In this document: positions 1 to 8,290 of the stretch, one piece after another | Layout of the letters: every line of letters starts with the position of its first letter | How positions within the stretch are numbered: position 1 is the first letter of the stretch | NCBI RefSeq assembly: GCF_900156745.1 | Contig: NZ_LT707065.1 | Coordinates: forward strand, 2,294,001 to 2,358,000 | Source: Achromobacter sp. MFA1 R4 | Lineage (GTDB): Bacteria; Pseudomonadota; Gammaproteobacteria; Burkholderiales; Burkholderiaceae_B | Direction of reading: 5' to 3' | Length of the DNA stretch: 64,000 bases | Position numbers and translations under genes: made by a program | Notes under the pieces: model-generated | What the model was told of the DNA's origin: nothing | Database searches by the model: none | Seen by the model: only the letters and a program-made list of their open reading frames with translations

Positions 1-1
1 G

Positions 2-442
2 GCGCACGCGCAGGCCTACCGCCAGCGCGCCGACGCGTACATCGCGCGGCTCAATGCGCTGGACGCCAGCGTGCGCAAGGCCTTCGACGCCATCGCCGCC
101 GATCGCCGCAAGGTCGTTACTTCGCACGACGCGTTCGGCTATTTCGGCGATGCCTACGGCGTGACGTTCATTCCCGCGATGGGCGTGTCGACCGACGCCG
201 AGCCGTCGGCGCGCGAGGTGGCCGCCATCATCGAGCAGGTGCGGCGCGAGAAGGTGCCCGCGGTGTTCGTCGAGAACATCAGCAGCCCCAAGCTCGTCCA
301 GCAGATCGCGCGCGAGACCGGCGCCAAGGTGGGTGGTACGCTTTACTCCGATGCCCTGTCCAAGCCCGGACAGCCGGGCGCCACCTACCTGGAAATGTTT
401 GAATGGAACGCACGTCAGCTTGCCACGGCCTTGCAGCCCTGA
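2..442 (+). CDS. Zinc/manganese ABC transporter substrate-binding protein (ZnuA-like), C-terminal part
   Basis: Periplasmic metal-binding component of an ABC importer of the cluster A-I family (ZnuA/MntC/SitA). The gene enters the window already in frame, so only the last 146 residues are visible; the annotation starts at the first full codon. The C-terminal lobe shows the family motifs: SHDAFGYF with the metal-ligand His (visible residue 42) and YSDAL with the acidic ligand (visible residue 117), separated by ENISSPKLVQQIARETGA, which is characteristic. The next gene (DUF1007) begins 40 bases before this stop codon, so the two are probably translated from one mRNA. With a NicO-type permease further on, this looks like the end of a divalent-metal operon. 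The cargo (Zn or Mn) cannot be decided from this part. Confidence 0.9.
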   Translation, partial: AHAQAYRQRADAYIARLNALDASVRKAFDAIAADRRKVVTSHDAFGYFGDAYGVTFIPAMGVSTDAEPSAREVAAIIEQVRREKVPAVFVENISSPKLVQQIARETGAKVGGTLYSDALSKPGQPGATYLEMFEWNARQLATALQP

Positions 443-1086
443 GCGCCGTGGCGGCGCTGCTGGCGGCGGGCGCCGCCAGCGCGCATCCGCACATGTGGAT
501 CGACGCCCGCGCGCAGATCGAGATCAATGCCGAGCAGCGCATCACTGCCGTCCGGCAGGTCTGGCGGTTCGACGACATGTTTGGCGCCTACGCCACGCAG
601 GGGCTGAAGAAAGGCAAGGACGGTTCGCTGCCCGCCGAGACGCTGAAGGGCATGGCCCAGGACTGGATGAAGGCGCTGGGCGAGCCGATCTCCCATTACT
701 TCACGCGGGTGACGGTGGACGGCAAAAGCGCCGCCTTCGGCGCGCCGCGCGATGCCCGCGTCGAATGGAATCCCAAGACCTCGCGGCTGACGCTGACGTT
801 CACGCTGCCGCTGGCCCAGCCCGTTGCGCCGGGCGCGGGCGGCGCGCAGGTGGATATCTACGACCCTACCTATTTCGTGGCCTACGCTTTTGACGAGAAG
901 GGCGCGGTGTCGCTGGGCGGTCCGCGGAGCGCGGCCTGCACCGCCGACTATCGCAAGCCCAAGGAACTGGATTGGAAAACCATGCAGCAGCTGGCCGCGA
1001 TCCCGGCCGACCCGGACGCGTTGCCGGACGAACTCTTTGCCATCACCAAGGGACTCACGCACCGGATCGACGTGCGGTGCCCCTAG
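403..1086 (+). CDS. DUF1007 family periplasmic protein linked to metal transport
   Basis: A 227-residue protein of the DUF1007 family (COG3683), whose genes usually sit next to NicO nickel/cobalt permeases or zinc transporters. Residues 1-27 form a short signal peptide ending in AASA, and the mature protein starts HPHMWIDA, a histidine-rich N terminus typical of the family and a likely metal site. The ATG at 403 lies inside the preceding ZnuA-like gene (40-base overlap). The only later in-frame alternative, a GTG at 448, would cut off most of the signal peptide. The NicO gene starts inside the last codons of this one. Role inferred from family and context: periplasmic metal handling for the NicO permease. 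Confidence 0.85.
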   Translation: MERTSACHGLAALSAVAALLAAGAASAHPHMWIDARAQIEINAEQRITAVRQVWRFDDMFGAYATQGLKKGKDGSLPAETLKGMAQDWMKALGEPISHYFTRVTVDGKSAAFGAPRDARVEWNPKTSRLTLTFTLPLAQPVAPGAGGAQVDIYDPTYFVAYAFDEKGAVSLGGPRSAACTADYRKPKELDWKTMQQLAAIPADPDALPDELFAITKGLTHRIDVRCP

Positions 1087-2207
1087 GCCGTCGCGCGGCG
1101 GCGCTGGTGCTCCTGCTTGCGATGCTGGGCGGGATCTCCGCCGCGTTCGCGCAGGGCGCGCATCCGTTCGGCGTGCCGGAAAGCGGCGCGGGCCTTGCCG
1201 GCCCCGGCTGGCTTTCCAGCTTCTTCGGCAGCGTGTCCGTCTGGCAGTCGCATTTCTACCGGCAGTTGACGGGCGCGGTGCGGGCCTGGCAGGCAGACGG
1301 CGGCGCGGCGTGGGCGTTGGTGGGCCTGTCTTTCGCCTATGGCGTTTTTCATGCGCTGGGGCCCGGTCATGGCAAGGCGGTGATTTCCTCGTACGTGCTG
1401 GCCAACCGGCAGACCGCGCGCAATGGCGCGCTGCTGGCGCTGGCGTCCTCGCTGATCCAGGCGCTGGTGGCGATCCTGATGGTGGCCGTCCTGGCCATGG
1501 TGTTCAACGCGACCGCGGCGACGATGAACGCGGCCACGCGCTGGCTGGAACTGGCGTCTTATGGGCTGGTGACGCTGCTGGGAGCCTGGCTGGTGTGGAT
1601 CAAGGCGGTGCGGCCGCTGGTGCGGCGGGCGGCGGGCGCGAAGGGCGGGCTCGGGCACGGCCACGATCATGACCATGGGCACAGCCACAGCCACGATCAC
1701 GATCATGACCACGGCCATACCCACAGCCACACCCACAGCCACACCCACGACCACGCGCGCGGTCACTCGCATGACCGCTCGGCCAGCCACATCCCCGCCC
1801 ACTCCCACGCCCACCACGGCCTCGATTGCGGCTGCGGCCATGCGCATGTGCCGGCGCCGGAGCAGGTTGCCGGTCCGCTGGACTGGCGCCGCGCGGGGTC
1901 GGCCATCCTGGCGGTGGGCCTGCGGCCCTGCAGCGGGGCGCTGATCGTGCTGGTGTTCGCGCTGTCGCAGGGGTTTTTCGCGGCGGGTGTGGCCTCGGCG
2001 TTGGCGATGGGCCTGGGCACCGGATTGACGGTGGCGGCGCTGGCCTGCCTGGCCGTGGCGGCGGGCGGCGTGGCCACGCGCCTGGGCGGCCGCCTGTCCG
2101 GCGCGGGCGCGGCGCGGCTGCGCTATGCCATCGAGGCGCTGGCGGCGCTGGCGGTGCTGTTGCTGGGGGTGATGCTGCTGGGCGGCATGGTGGCCGCCGG
2201 CGGCTAA
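1077..2207 (+). CDS. NicO/RcnA family nickel-cobalt (or zinc) permease with histidine-rich loop
   Basis: Inner-membrane metal permease of the NicO family (HoxN/NicO/RcnA). I chose the GTG at 1077, which overlaps the DUF1007 stop by ten bases; it gives a 376-residue protein with an N-terminal signal-like segment ending SAAFAQG. Family motifs: HALGPGHGKAVISSY in an early transmembrane segment and GLRPCSGALIVLVFAL after the loop. Between them, residues about 194-258 carry about 26 histidines, mostly HD/HS/HT alternation, then a CGCGHAH cluster: a cytoplasmic or periplasmic metal-buffering loop. The direction of transport is not obvious, since RcnA exports while other NicO members are proposed to import. 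The ZnuA-DUF1007-NicO order suggests zinc as well as nickel or cobalt as cargo. Confidence 0.88.
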   Translation: MPLGRRAAALVLLLAMLGGISAAFAQGAHPFGVPESGAGLAGPGWLSSFFGSVSVWQSHFYRQLTGAVRAWQADGGAAWALVGLSFAYGVFHALGPGHGKAVISSYVLANRQTARNGALLALASSLIQALVAILMVAVLAMVFNATAATMNAATRWLELASYGLVTLLGAWLVWIKAVRPLVRRAAGAKGGLGHGHDHDHGHSHSHDHDHDHGHTHSHTHSHTHDHARGHSHDRSASHIPAHSHAHHGLDCGCGHAHVPAPEQVAGPLDWRRAGSAILAVGLRPCSGALIVLVFALSQGFFAAGVASALAMGLGTGLTVAALACLAVAAGGVATRLGGRLSGAGAARLRYAIEALAALAVLLLGVMLLGGMVAAGG

Positions 2208-2288
2208 GCGCGGTAAGTCGCGGCCCCGTCCGTTCGTACACAAGGTTCGCGCGGGTCCCGGCCGCGCCGCCGGGCGGCCGTCAGCCCT

Positions 2289-3278
2289 TCAGGACTTGCG
2301 GCCGGCGCGCGGATGCGCCTGGTCGTAGGCCTTGGCCAGATGCTGGAAATCGAGCCGCGTGTAGATCTGGGTCGTGGAGATATTGGCGTGGCCGAGCATC
2401 TCCTGCACCGCGCGCAGATCCTGCGCCGACTGCAGCACGTGGCTGGCGAAGCTGTGGCGCAGCACATGCGGATGCACGTGGGTGGGCACGCCGGCCGTCT
2501 GGGCGATGCGCGCGAGCTGCAGTTGCACCACGCGCGGCGAAATCCGGCGTCCGCGCGCGCCCAGGAACAGCGCGGCCGCATCCTCGGGCGGCGGCGCTGG
2601 CAGGGCAAGCTGCGGGCGGGCTTCGATCCACTTGCGCAGGGCCGCCAGGGCCTGCTGGCCGACCGGCACCGAGCGGCGCTTGCCGCCCTTGCCCAGCACC
2701 ACGACCTCGGCTTCATCCAGGTTCAGCCAGCCGCGCGATTCGTAGCCGGCGGCGCGTTCGTAGCGCAGATCCAGGCCCACCAGTTCCGACAGCCGCAGCC
2801 CGCTGGAATACAGCAGTTCGAGCATGGCCTGGTCGCGCAGCGCGGCCGGTTCGGTGGCGACCTGCGCCGGCGCGCGGTCCAGCAGGGCCTGGGTCTGCTC
2901 CACGGACAGGGCCTTGGGCAGGCCGCGGGGCGCCTTGGGGGCGCGCACGCCCGCGACGGGGTTGCCGGCCAGTTCCGCCGCCGGCGCCCACCATTGGTAA
3001 AAGCCGCGCCAGGCCGCCAGGGTGCGCGCCAGGCTGCGCGGGCCGCGGCCCTGCGCGTGCAGGCGCGCCACGAACTGGCGGATATGGCCGTTGCTGAGCT
3101 TGTCCAGCGGCAGGCCGGACTTGTCGGCCAGTTCGCGCAGGAATTGCAGCTCGCGCCGGTAGCCATCGAGCGTGTGGGGTGAATAGCGCCGGTTGGTTTC
3201 CAGATGGCGCAGCCAGGCGCGCATCGGGTCGGGCAGGGCGACGGGGGGCGGATGGGCGTCGTGCGCGTCGCTGGGCAT
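2289..3278 (-). CDS. xerC: Tyrosine recombinase XerC
   Basis: Site-specific tyrosine recombinase that resolves chromosome dimers at dif together with XerD. At 329 residues it is slightly longer than E. coli XerC because of an N-terminal extension. An N-terminal SAM-like DNA-binding domain (about 20-115) precedes the catalytic domain, where all catalytic residues are visible: Arg162 (GLRLSEL), Lys197 (VLGKGGKR), His271/Arg274 (HVLRHSFA), His297 (LGHANIS) and nucleophile Tyr306 (QIYTRLD). The ATG at 3278 has an AAGGA ribosome site at the right distance; Met19 is a possible internal start. It is the last gene of the minus-strand run lpxL-lpxL-dapF-DUF484-xerC. dapF-DUF484-xerC is a common proteobacterial order, which supports XerC rather than a mobile-element integrase. 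Confidence 0.95.
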   Translation of the reverse strand: MPSDAHDAHPPPVALPDPMRAWLRHLETNRRYSPHTLDGYRRELQFLRELADKSGLPLDKLSNGHIRQFVARLHAQGRGPRSLARTLAAWRGFYQWWAPAAELAGNPVAGVRAPKAPRGLPKALSVEQTQALLDRAPAQVATEPAALRDQAMLELLYSSGLRLSELVGLDLRYERAAGYESRGWLNLDEAEVVVLGKGGKRRSVPVGQQALAALRKWIEARPQLALPAPPPEDAAALFLGARGRRISPRVVQLQLARIAQTAGVPTHVHPHVLRHSFASHVLQSAQDLRAVQEMLGHANISTTQIYTRLDFQHLAKAYDQAHPRAGRKS

Positions 3279-3306
3279 GGCGTGGTCCTTGTCCGCCCCG
3301 TTGGGC

Positions 3307-3984
3307 CTAGACCTTGGGCGAGGCCGGATTCAGCCGGTGCAGGGCCGCGGACGCGAGCTGGCCGACGGACTCCAGGAACGTCGTGCCCATTTCGGGCGTG
3401 AAACGTTCGGGGTCGTCGGAACCCAGCACCAGCAGGCCCACGGCCGGGCCGTCGGCCTCCAGTCGCAGGGGCACCAGCGCCAGCGACTTGGGTTTGGCGT
3501 CCAGCCAGGACACCGCCTCGAAGGCCGTGTCGGTGCCGCAATACGGCGTCTTCAGGCTGTCGGTGAAGGTGCGCACGTCTTCGGACACGGGTTCGCCGTA
3601 GCCGTGGTCGGGCAGGTCGGACAGGTTCCAGAGGCGCAGCGCCACGTGGTTGAGCTCGAATTGTTCGGCCAGCCCCAGCGCGATTTCGCCCGGCACCAGT
3701 TGCGGATCGCATTCGGACAGCAGGCGGCAGCACCACTTGGCCACATGCGAGCCGATGGTCTCGTTGGCGGTGGCGTTGCGCACCAGTTCGTTCAGGCGCC
3801 ATTCGAGTTCGCGGGTGCGTTCGCGCAGCGTGAGGATCTGGCGTTCGCCCAGCGAAATGGCGCGCGATCCGTGCGGATGCGGCACCTGCAGGGTGGCGAA
3901 GACGTCGGCGTGCTCGTCGAAGAAGCCGGGGTTCTCTTGCAGGAAGGCTGCGATGTCCTGGGCGGTGAAAGCGGTATCGGTCAT
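3307..3984 (-). CDS. DUF484 family protein (GAF-like)
   Basis: A 225-residue member of DUF484 (COG3159). The N terminus contains the family motif of a short helix with FLQENPGFFDEH, followed by a coiled-coil-prone stretch (about residues 45-70, ERQILTLRERTRELEWRLNE) and a GAF-like domain to the C terminus. No enzymatic motif is visible and no function is established for the family; it nearly always lies between dapF and xerC in gamma- and betaproteobacteria. Here dapF ends four bases upstream and xerC starts 28 bases downstream, so it is co-transcribed with both. Confidence 0.88.
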   Translation of the reverse strand: MTDTAFTAQDIAAFLQENPGFFDEHADVFATLQVPHPHGSRAISLGERQILTLRERTRELEWRLNELVRNATANETIGSHVAKWCCRLLSECDPQLVPGEIALGLAEQFELNHVALRLWNLSDLPDHGYGEPVSEDVRTFTDSLKTPYCGTDTAFEAVSWLDAKPKSLALVPLRLEADGPAVGLLVLGSDDPERFTPEMGTTFLESVGQLASAALHRLNPASPKV

Positions 3985-3988
3985 AGGG

Positions 3989-4882
3989 TTATCGGTTCAG
4001 CGCCATGGAGAAGACGAGCTTGTCGATGTCGACCTGGCCCGTGAAGACGGATTCGGCGGGGCCGGTCATGCGGAGCTGTTCGCCGTTCCAGGCGACGGTC
4101 AGGACGCCGCCGCGGGTCTGCACGCGCACGGGCGAATCGAGCAGGCCGCGGCGGATGCCGGCCGCGACGGCGGCGCAGGCGCCCGTGCCGCAGGCCAGGG
4201 TTTCGCCGGCGCCGCGTTCGAAGACGCGCAGGCGGATGTTGTGGCGGTCGACGACCTGCATGAAGCCGGCGTTGACGCGGCGCGCAAAGCGCGGGTGGTG
4301 CTCGATGAGCGGACCCAGCACGGCGACGGGCGCGGTGTCGACGTCATCGACGACCTGAACCGCGTGCGGATTGGAGATGGCGACGGCTGAGATGGCAACC
4401 GTGCGGGGCATGCCGGCGGGCGCGTCCAGGTCCAGTTCCCAGATCGTGTCCTGGCCCTGCGTGCGCGAAGGCAGGCCGGCCGGATCGAAGGGCAGGGCGG
4501 CGGGGTCGAAGCGGGTGCTGCCCATTTCCACGGTGACCTGCTCGTCGTCGCCTTCGTCCAGGATCAGGATGCCCGTGGCGATCTCGGCGCGCAGCGGGTT
4601 GCGGTCGGACAGGCCCTGTTCGTGCACGAAGCGCACGAAGCAGCGGGCGCCGTTGCCGCAGTGTTCGACCTCGCTGCCATCGGAATTGAAAATGCGGTAG
4701 CGAAAGTCCGCGTCCGGCCGCGTGGCGCGTTCGACCAGCAGGATCTGGTCGGCGCCGATGCCGAAATGGCGGTCGCCCAACGCGCGCGCGCGTTCGGGCG
4801 TCATGTCGATGGCCTGGCGGACCCCGTCCAGCACAACGAAATCGTTGCCCGCGCCATGCATTTTGGTGAAGTTCCAGTTCAT
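3989..4882 (-). CDS. dapF: Diaminopimelate epimerase
   Basis: Converts LL- to meso-diaminopimelate for lysine and peptidoglycan synthesis, in the cytoplasm. The 297-residue protein starts [15 protein letters not shown], the usual DapF N terminus; an in-frame ATG six codons upstream (4900) is less likely because it adds a tail absent from the family. The two catalytic cysteines are present: Cys75 in EHCGNGARC and Cys231 in ACGTGACAA. It is followed at four bases by DUF484. The neighbouring lipid A acyltransferase ends 48 bases upstream on the same strand, so an envelope-biosynthesis operon is likely. Confidence 0.96.
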   Translation of the reverse strand: MNWNFTKMHGAGNDFVVLDGVRQAIDMTPERARALGDRHFGIGADQILLVERATRPDADFRYRIFNSDGSEVEHCGNGARCFVRFVHEQGLSDRNPLRAEIATGILILDEGDDEQVTVEMGSTRFDPAALPFDPAGLPSRTQGQDTIWELDLDAPAGMPRTVAISAVAISNPHAVQVVDDVDTAPVAVLGPLIEHHPRFARRVNAGFMQVVDRHNIRLRVFERGAGETLACGTGACAAVAAGIRRGLLDSPVRVQTRGGVLTVAWNGEQLRMTGPAESVFTGQVDIDKLVFSMALNR

Positions 4883-4930
4883 CACGGGATTATCGCCCAT
4901 TATCGTGGCGCGGCGGGCGCGCGCCCGGCG

Positions 4931-5821
4931 TCAGTACAGCTTGGCTTCGCCTTGCGGCCGCGTCTTGAAGCGGCGGTGGACCCAGTAGTACTGGCTGGGG
5001 CAGCGCCGCACCCAGGCTTCCAGTTCGCGGTTCAGGCGGGCGGTGGCGGCTTCCAGGCCGTCGTCGCCCGGGAAGTCCTCGAGCGGCGGCAGGACGTCGA
5101 CGTGGTATTTGCCGGTGTCCGGATTCCAGAAACCCACGATCGGCAGCACGGCGGCGTTCCACTTCTGCGCGAGCTGGGCGGTGGCGAGCAGCGTGGCGGC
5201 CGGGACGCCGAAGAACGGCACGAAGACCGAGCCCTGGCGGCCGAAGTCCATGTCGGGCAGGTAGTAGACCGGCCGGGGGGCTCGCAGGTGGCGGATCAGG
5301 TCGCGCACGCCGTCCTTGCGGCTGACCAGGAAGACTTCGTTGAAGCGGGCGCGGCCGGCGGCCACCACGGCGTCGATGTGCGGATCGCTCTGCGGGGTGT
5401 ACATGGTGGCCGCGCTGGGCACTTCCATGGTGAGGCGGGTGGCGGCGGCGTCCAGCGCGATGAAGTGCGGCGCCAGCAGGATCACGGAACGGCCCTCGGC
5501 CGTCAGGGCATTGATGCGCTCGGCGCCCGTCTGCGTGACCATCTCCCGGATGGCCTCGGGCGTGCCGTACCAGAGGACGCCGCGGTCGACGATGGATTGC
5601 GCCAGCGCGCGGAAGTGGTCGGCCACCCATTGTTCGCGCACGGCCGCCGGCTGGTCGGGAAAGCACAGTTCCAGGTTGCGGCGCACGATGCGCGCGCGCG
5701 ACTTGGCCAGGCGGGGCGCCAGCCAGCCCAGGCAGGCGCCGATGCGCAGGCGCGTCGCCGGCTTGATGCGGCCGAACCATTTCAACAGGGAGACCAGCGT
5801 GCGCGTTTTTCTATCGTTCAT
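4931..5821 (-). CDS. lpxL: Lipid A late acyltransferase (LpxL/HtrB family), copy 1
   Basis: A 296-residue member of the Kdo2-lipid A acyltransferase family, which transfers a fatty acyl group from acyl-ACP to the glucosamine disaccharide at the inner membrane. The catalytic HX4D/E motif is visible as HFIALD (His119, Asp124). Other family signatures are YLPDMDFGRQGSVFVPFFG, where the acceptor and phosphate environment lie, and QYYWVHRRFK near the C terminus. A hydrophobic N terminus would anchor it in the membrane. It forms an adjacent pair with the gene at 5861-6727, as seen in Bordetella, where two LpxL paralogues add different secondary chains. Which chain this copy adds cannot be told. Confidence 0.9.
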   Translation of the reverse strand: MNDRKTRTLVSLLKWFGRIKPATRLRIGACLGWLAPRLAKSRARIVRRNLELCFPDQPAAVREQWVADHFRALAQSIVDRGVLWYGTPEAIREMVTQTGAERINALTAEGRSVILLAPHFIALDAAATRLTMEVPSAATMYTPQSDPHIDAVVAAGRARFNEVFLVSRKDGVRDLIRHLRAPRPVYYLPDMDFGRQGSVFVPFFGVPAATLLATAQLAQKWNAAVLPIVGFWNPDTGKYHVDVLPPLEDFPGDDGLEAATARLNRELEAWVRRCPSQYYWVHRRFKTRPQGEAKLY

Positions 5822-5860
5822 GGATGTGGAATGAGACCGGGCGGCGGGATCGGCGGGGCG

Positions 5861-6727
5861 TCAGGCGGCCGGGGGCGCCGGTTCGGCGTCGGGCGCCGGG
5901 GGGGCGCCGCGCGGGGTCTTGTAGCGGTTGTAGCTCCAGAGGTACTGCTCGGGGCAGCGGCGGATCAGCGTTTCCATCGCGGCGTTGATGAGGGCGGCCT
6001 GGCCCTCCGGATCGGCGGGCAGCGGCTCGGGGACCCGGACGTAGTGGATGCGCCAGCCGCGGCCTTTGGGCAGGCGCTCGCCGGCGGTCAGGATGATGGG
6101 CACGTTCGTCTGGGTCGCCAGCTTGCCCGGCAGCGTCATGGTGTAGGCCAGGCGGCCGAAGAACGGCACCCAGACGCCGTCGCCCACGCTGGGCGCCTGG
6201 TCGGGCAGCATGCCGACCGATTCGCCGCGGCGCAGGGCGCGCACGAATTCCCGCACGCCCTGCATGGTGGCGGGCACGGCATTGACCGCCGAGCTGTTGC
6301 GCGCCGTTTCCAGCAAGGGCGCCAGCACGTCCTTGCGCGGCGGGCGGAACATCACCGTCATGGGCATCTGCCGCGCCAGGTAGCGCGCCGTGATCTCGAA
6401 GCAGCCCAGGTGCGGGGTGAGGAACAGGATGCCGCGGTTTTCGGCGCGCGCGGCCGCGACCACGTGGTCATCGTCGGACACCACCTGCGCCAGGCTTTCC
6501 TGGTTGCGGAACCAGACGCGGGGATTCTCCAGGATCATGGCGCCGGCTTCGGCCGCCGCGCGGCGCGCGAACGCCGCGCCGGGATAGCCCGCCTGGGCCG
6601 CGTTGGCCTGCAGGCGGCGCCGGTACTTGCCCGGCCAGGCATACACGGCGCGCCCGGCAAGCCGGCCGACGGCATGCGCGACGGGGAGCGGCAGGGCGGC
6701 AAATAGTCGAAACAGAGGCAGCAGCAT
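5861..6727 (-). CDS. Lipid A late acyltransferase (LpxL/HtrB family), copy 2
   Basis: A 288-residue second LpxL-type acyltransferase, first gene of the minus-strand operon and divergent from metK. The catalytic motif is HLGCFE (His106, Glu111), the HX4E form, and YLWSYNRYK near residue 265 matches the conserved C-terminal signature. The N terminus is hydrophobic and arginine-flanked. The start at 6727 has no convincing ribosome site; the visible AAGGAGG in this area is on the other strand. The relation to copy 1 is ancient, since the sequences differ widely, so the two probably have different acyl or positional specificity. Confidence 0.87.
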   Translation of the reverse strand: MLLPLFRLFAALPLPVAHAVGRLAGRAVYAWPGKYRRRLQANAAQAGYPGAAFARRAAAEAGAMILENPRVWFRNQESLAQVVSDDDHVVAAARAENRGILFLTPHLGCFEITARYLARQMPMTVMFRPPRKDVLAPLLETARNSSAVNAVPATMQGVREFVRALRRGESVGMLPDQAPSVGDGVWVPFFGRLAYTMTLPGKLATQTNVPIILTAGERLPKGRGWRIHYVRVPEPLPADPEGQAALINAAMETLIRRCPEQYLWSYNRYKTPRGAPPAPDAEPAPPAA

Positions 6728-7004
6728 GCGTCAAAAGGAGGAAATCGGGCCGGGTCGTGCCGCTGCTCGGGGTATATGCATACACCCTCGCCGCAAGCAT
6801 AAGAACGGCATTTTCGCTTAAAATCCGACCAGTCGCCGAGTTAACCGACAACTTGCGGGGCGACGGCAAAGGTGCGGCGTTCTGCGCGGCCATTGCCAAA
6901 TCCGCTAAAGCGTCGCGCCCAGTTGGCATTCGCAGTGCAGACCGGGGTGCAGCGCGCCTCGTGAACCTATGTGCCGGGAATCCCGGACAAGCAAGGACGC
7001 ATCT
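6728..7004. promoter_or_regulatory. Divergent lpxL/metK control region with long metK leader
   Basis: Intergenic stretch of 277 bases. It contains a near-perfect 18-base palindrome at 6770-6787 (GGGTATATG facing CATACACCC, one mismatch), an AT-rich TAAAAT box at 6819-6824 that could be a metK -10 element, and a small hairpin at 6974-6986 (CCGGG, loop AAT, CCCGG extended by A-T) placed just before the metK ribosome site AAGGA at 6993-6997. I could not match the leader to a known SAM riboswitch class. Confidence 0.4.
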
Positions 7005-8168
7005 GTGGCCAACAACGATTTTCTCTTCACTTCCGAATCCGTCTCCGAAGGGCACCCCGACAAGGTTGCCGATCAGATCTCCGATTCGATCCTCGACGCC
7101 ATCTTCACGCAAGACCCGAACGCGCGTGTCGCAGCCGAAACGCTGTGCAACACGGGCCTGGTCGTGCTGGCTGGCGAAATCACCACCACCGCCAACGTCG
7201 ACTACATCCAGGTCGCGCGCGACACGATCCGCCGTATCGGCTACGACAACACCGAATACGGCATCGACTACAAGGGTTGCGCGGTGCTCGTCGCCTACGA
7301 CAAGCAATCGCCCGACATCGCGCAGGGCGTGGACCGCAGCTCGGAAGACTACCTGAACCAGGGCGCGGGCGACCAGGGCCTGATGTTCGGCTACGCCTGC
7401 GACGAAACCCCTGACCTGATGCCGGCCCCGATCTGGTACGCGCACCGCCTGGTGCAGCGCCAGAGCGAGCTGCGCAAGGATGGCCGCCTCGCGTGGCTGC
7501 GTCCCGACGCCAAGTCGCAGGTGACGTTCCGCTATATCGACGGCCGTCCCGCCGAAGTCGACACCGTCGTGCTGTCGACCCAGCATTCGCCCGAGGTCTC
7601 GCAAGAGACCATCCGCGAAGCGGTCATCGAAGACATCATCAAGCCCAGCTTCCCCGAAGGCCTGATCACGCCCAAGACCAAGTTCCTGGTCAACCCGACC
7701 GGCCGCTTCGTCATCGGCGGCCCGCAAGGCGATTGCGGCCTGACCGGCCGCAAGATCATCGTCGACACGTACGGCGGCGCATGCCCGCACGGCGGCGGCG
7801 CGTTCTCGGGCAAGGATCCGTCCAAGGTCGACCGCTCGGCAGCCTACGCCGCCCGCTACGTGGCCAAGAACATCGTGGCCGCCGGTCTGGCGCGCCAGTG
7901 CCAGGTGCAGGTCAGCTACGCCATCGGCGTGGCCGAGCCCATCAACATCACCGTCTACACCGAAGGCACGGGCGTCATCCCCGACGACCAGATCGCCAAG
8001 CTGGTGCGCGAGCACTTCGACCTGCGTCCGAAGGGCATCGTGAACATGCTGGACCTGCTGCGCCCGATCTACACCAAGACCGCCGCGTACGGCCACTTTG
8101 GCCGCTCGGAGCCGGAGTTCTCGTGGGAAGCCACGGACAAGGTGCAGGAACTGAAGAAGTCCGCCTGA
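7005..8168 (+). CDS. metK: S-adenosylmethionine synthase
   Basis: Makes S-adenosylmethionine from methionine and ATP; a cytosolic tetramer feeding all methylations and the ahcY/metF cycle elsewhere in this window. I chose the GTG at 7005 because AAGGA lies seven bases before it and the resulting protein (387 residues) begins [20 protein letters not shown], like other MetK proteins; the upstream ATG at 6969 adds a non-conserved tail. ATP and methionine site motifs are clear: [12 protein letters not shown], the [12 protein letters not shown] loop and the phosphate loop [16 protein letters not shown]. It is a single-gene unit bounded by the terminator at 8196-8228. Confidence 0.97.
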   Translation: MANNDFLFTSESVSEGHPDKVADQISDSILDAIFTQDPNARVAAETLCNTGLVVLAGEITTTANVDYIQVARDTIRRIGYDNTEYGIDYKGCAVLVAYDKQSPDIAQGVDRSSEDYLNQGAGDQGLMFGYACDETPDLMPAPIWYAHRLVQRQSELRKDGRLAWLRPDAKSQVTFRYIDGRPAEVDTVVLSTQHSPEVSQETIREAVIEDIIKPSFPEGLITPKTKFLVNPTGRFVIGGPQGDCGLTGRKIIVDTYGGACPHGGGAFSGKDPSKVDRSAAYAARYVAKNIVAAGLARQCQVQVSYAIGVAEPINITVYTEGTGVIPDDQIAKLVREHFDLRPKGIVNMLDLLRPIYTKTAAYGHFGRSEPEFSWEATDKVQELKKSA

Positions 8169-8195
8169 CGCCGGATCATCCCTGCCCGGTTCAAC

Positions 8196-8228
8196 AAAAA
8201 GGCGCCCCGACGGGGCGCTTTTTTTTTC
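8196..8228 (+). terminator. Rho-independent terminator after metK
   Basis: Seven-base-pair GC stem (GCGCCCC 8202-8208 with GGGGCGC 8212-8218, three-base loop) followed by a run of nine T. The five A before the stem mean it could also end transcription of the amidase gene arriving on the minus strand. Confidence 0.93.
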
Positions 8229-8290
8229 GTGTGGACGCAGGCTGTCAGGTGAGGCGTGCGCGCGGGGCGCGCGGTTCAGGGGCGCGCGAT

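Noticed and set aside
2289-3278. Integrase of a mobile element
   Set aside because: The dapF-DUF484-xerC order and sequence support XerC; no attachment-site repeats or element genes are visible.
6734-6740. AAGGAGG on the plus strand as a ribosome site for a small gene
   Set aside because: No start codon at a proper distance and the frames have no coding features; it is upstream of the metK leader.
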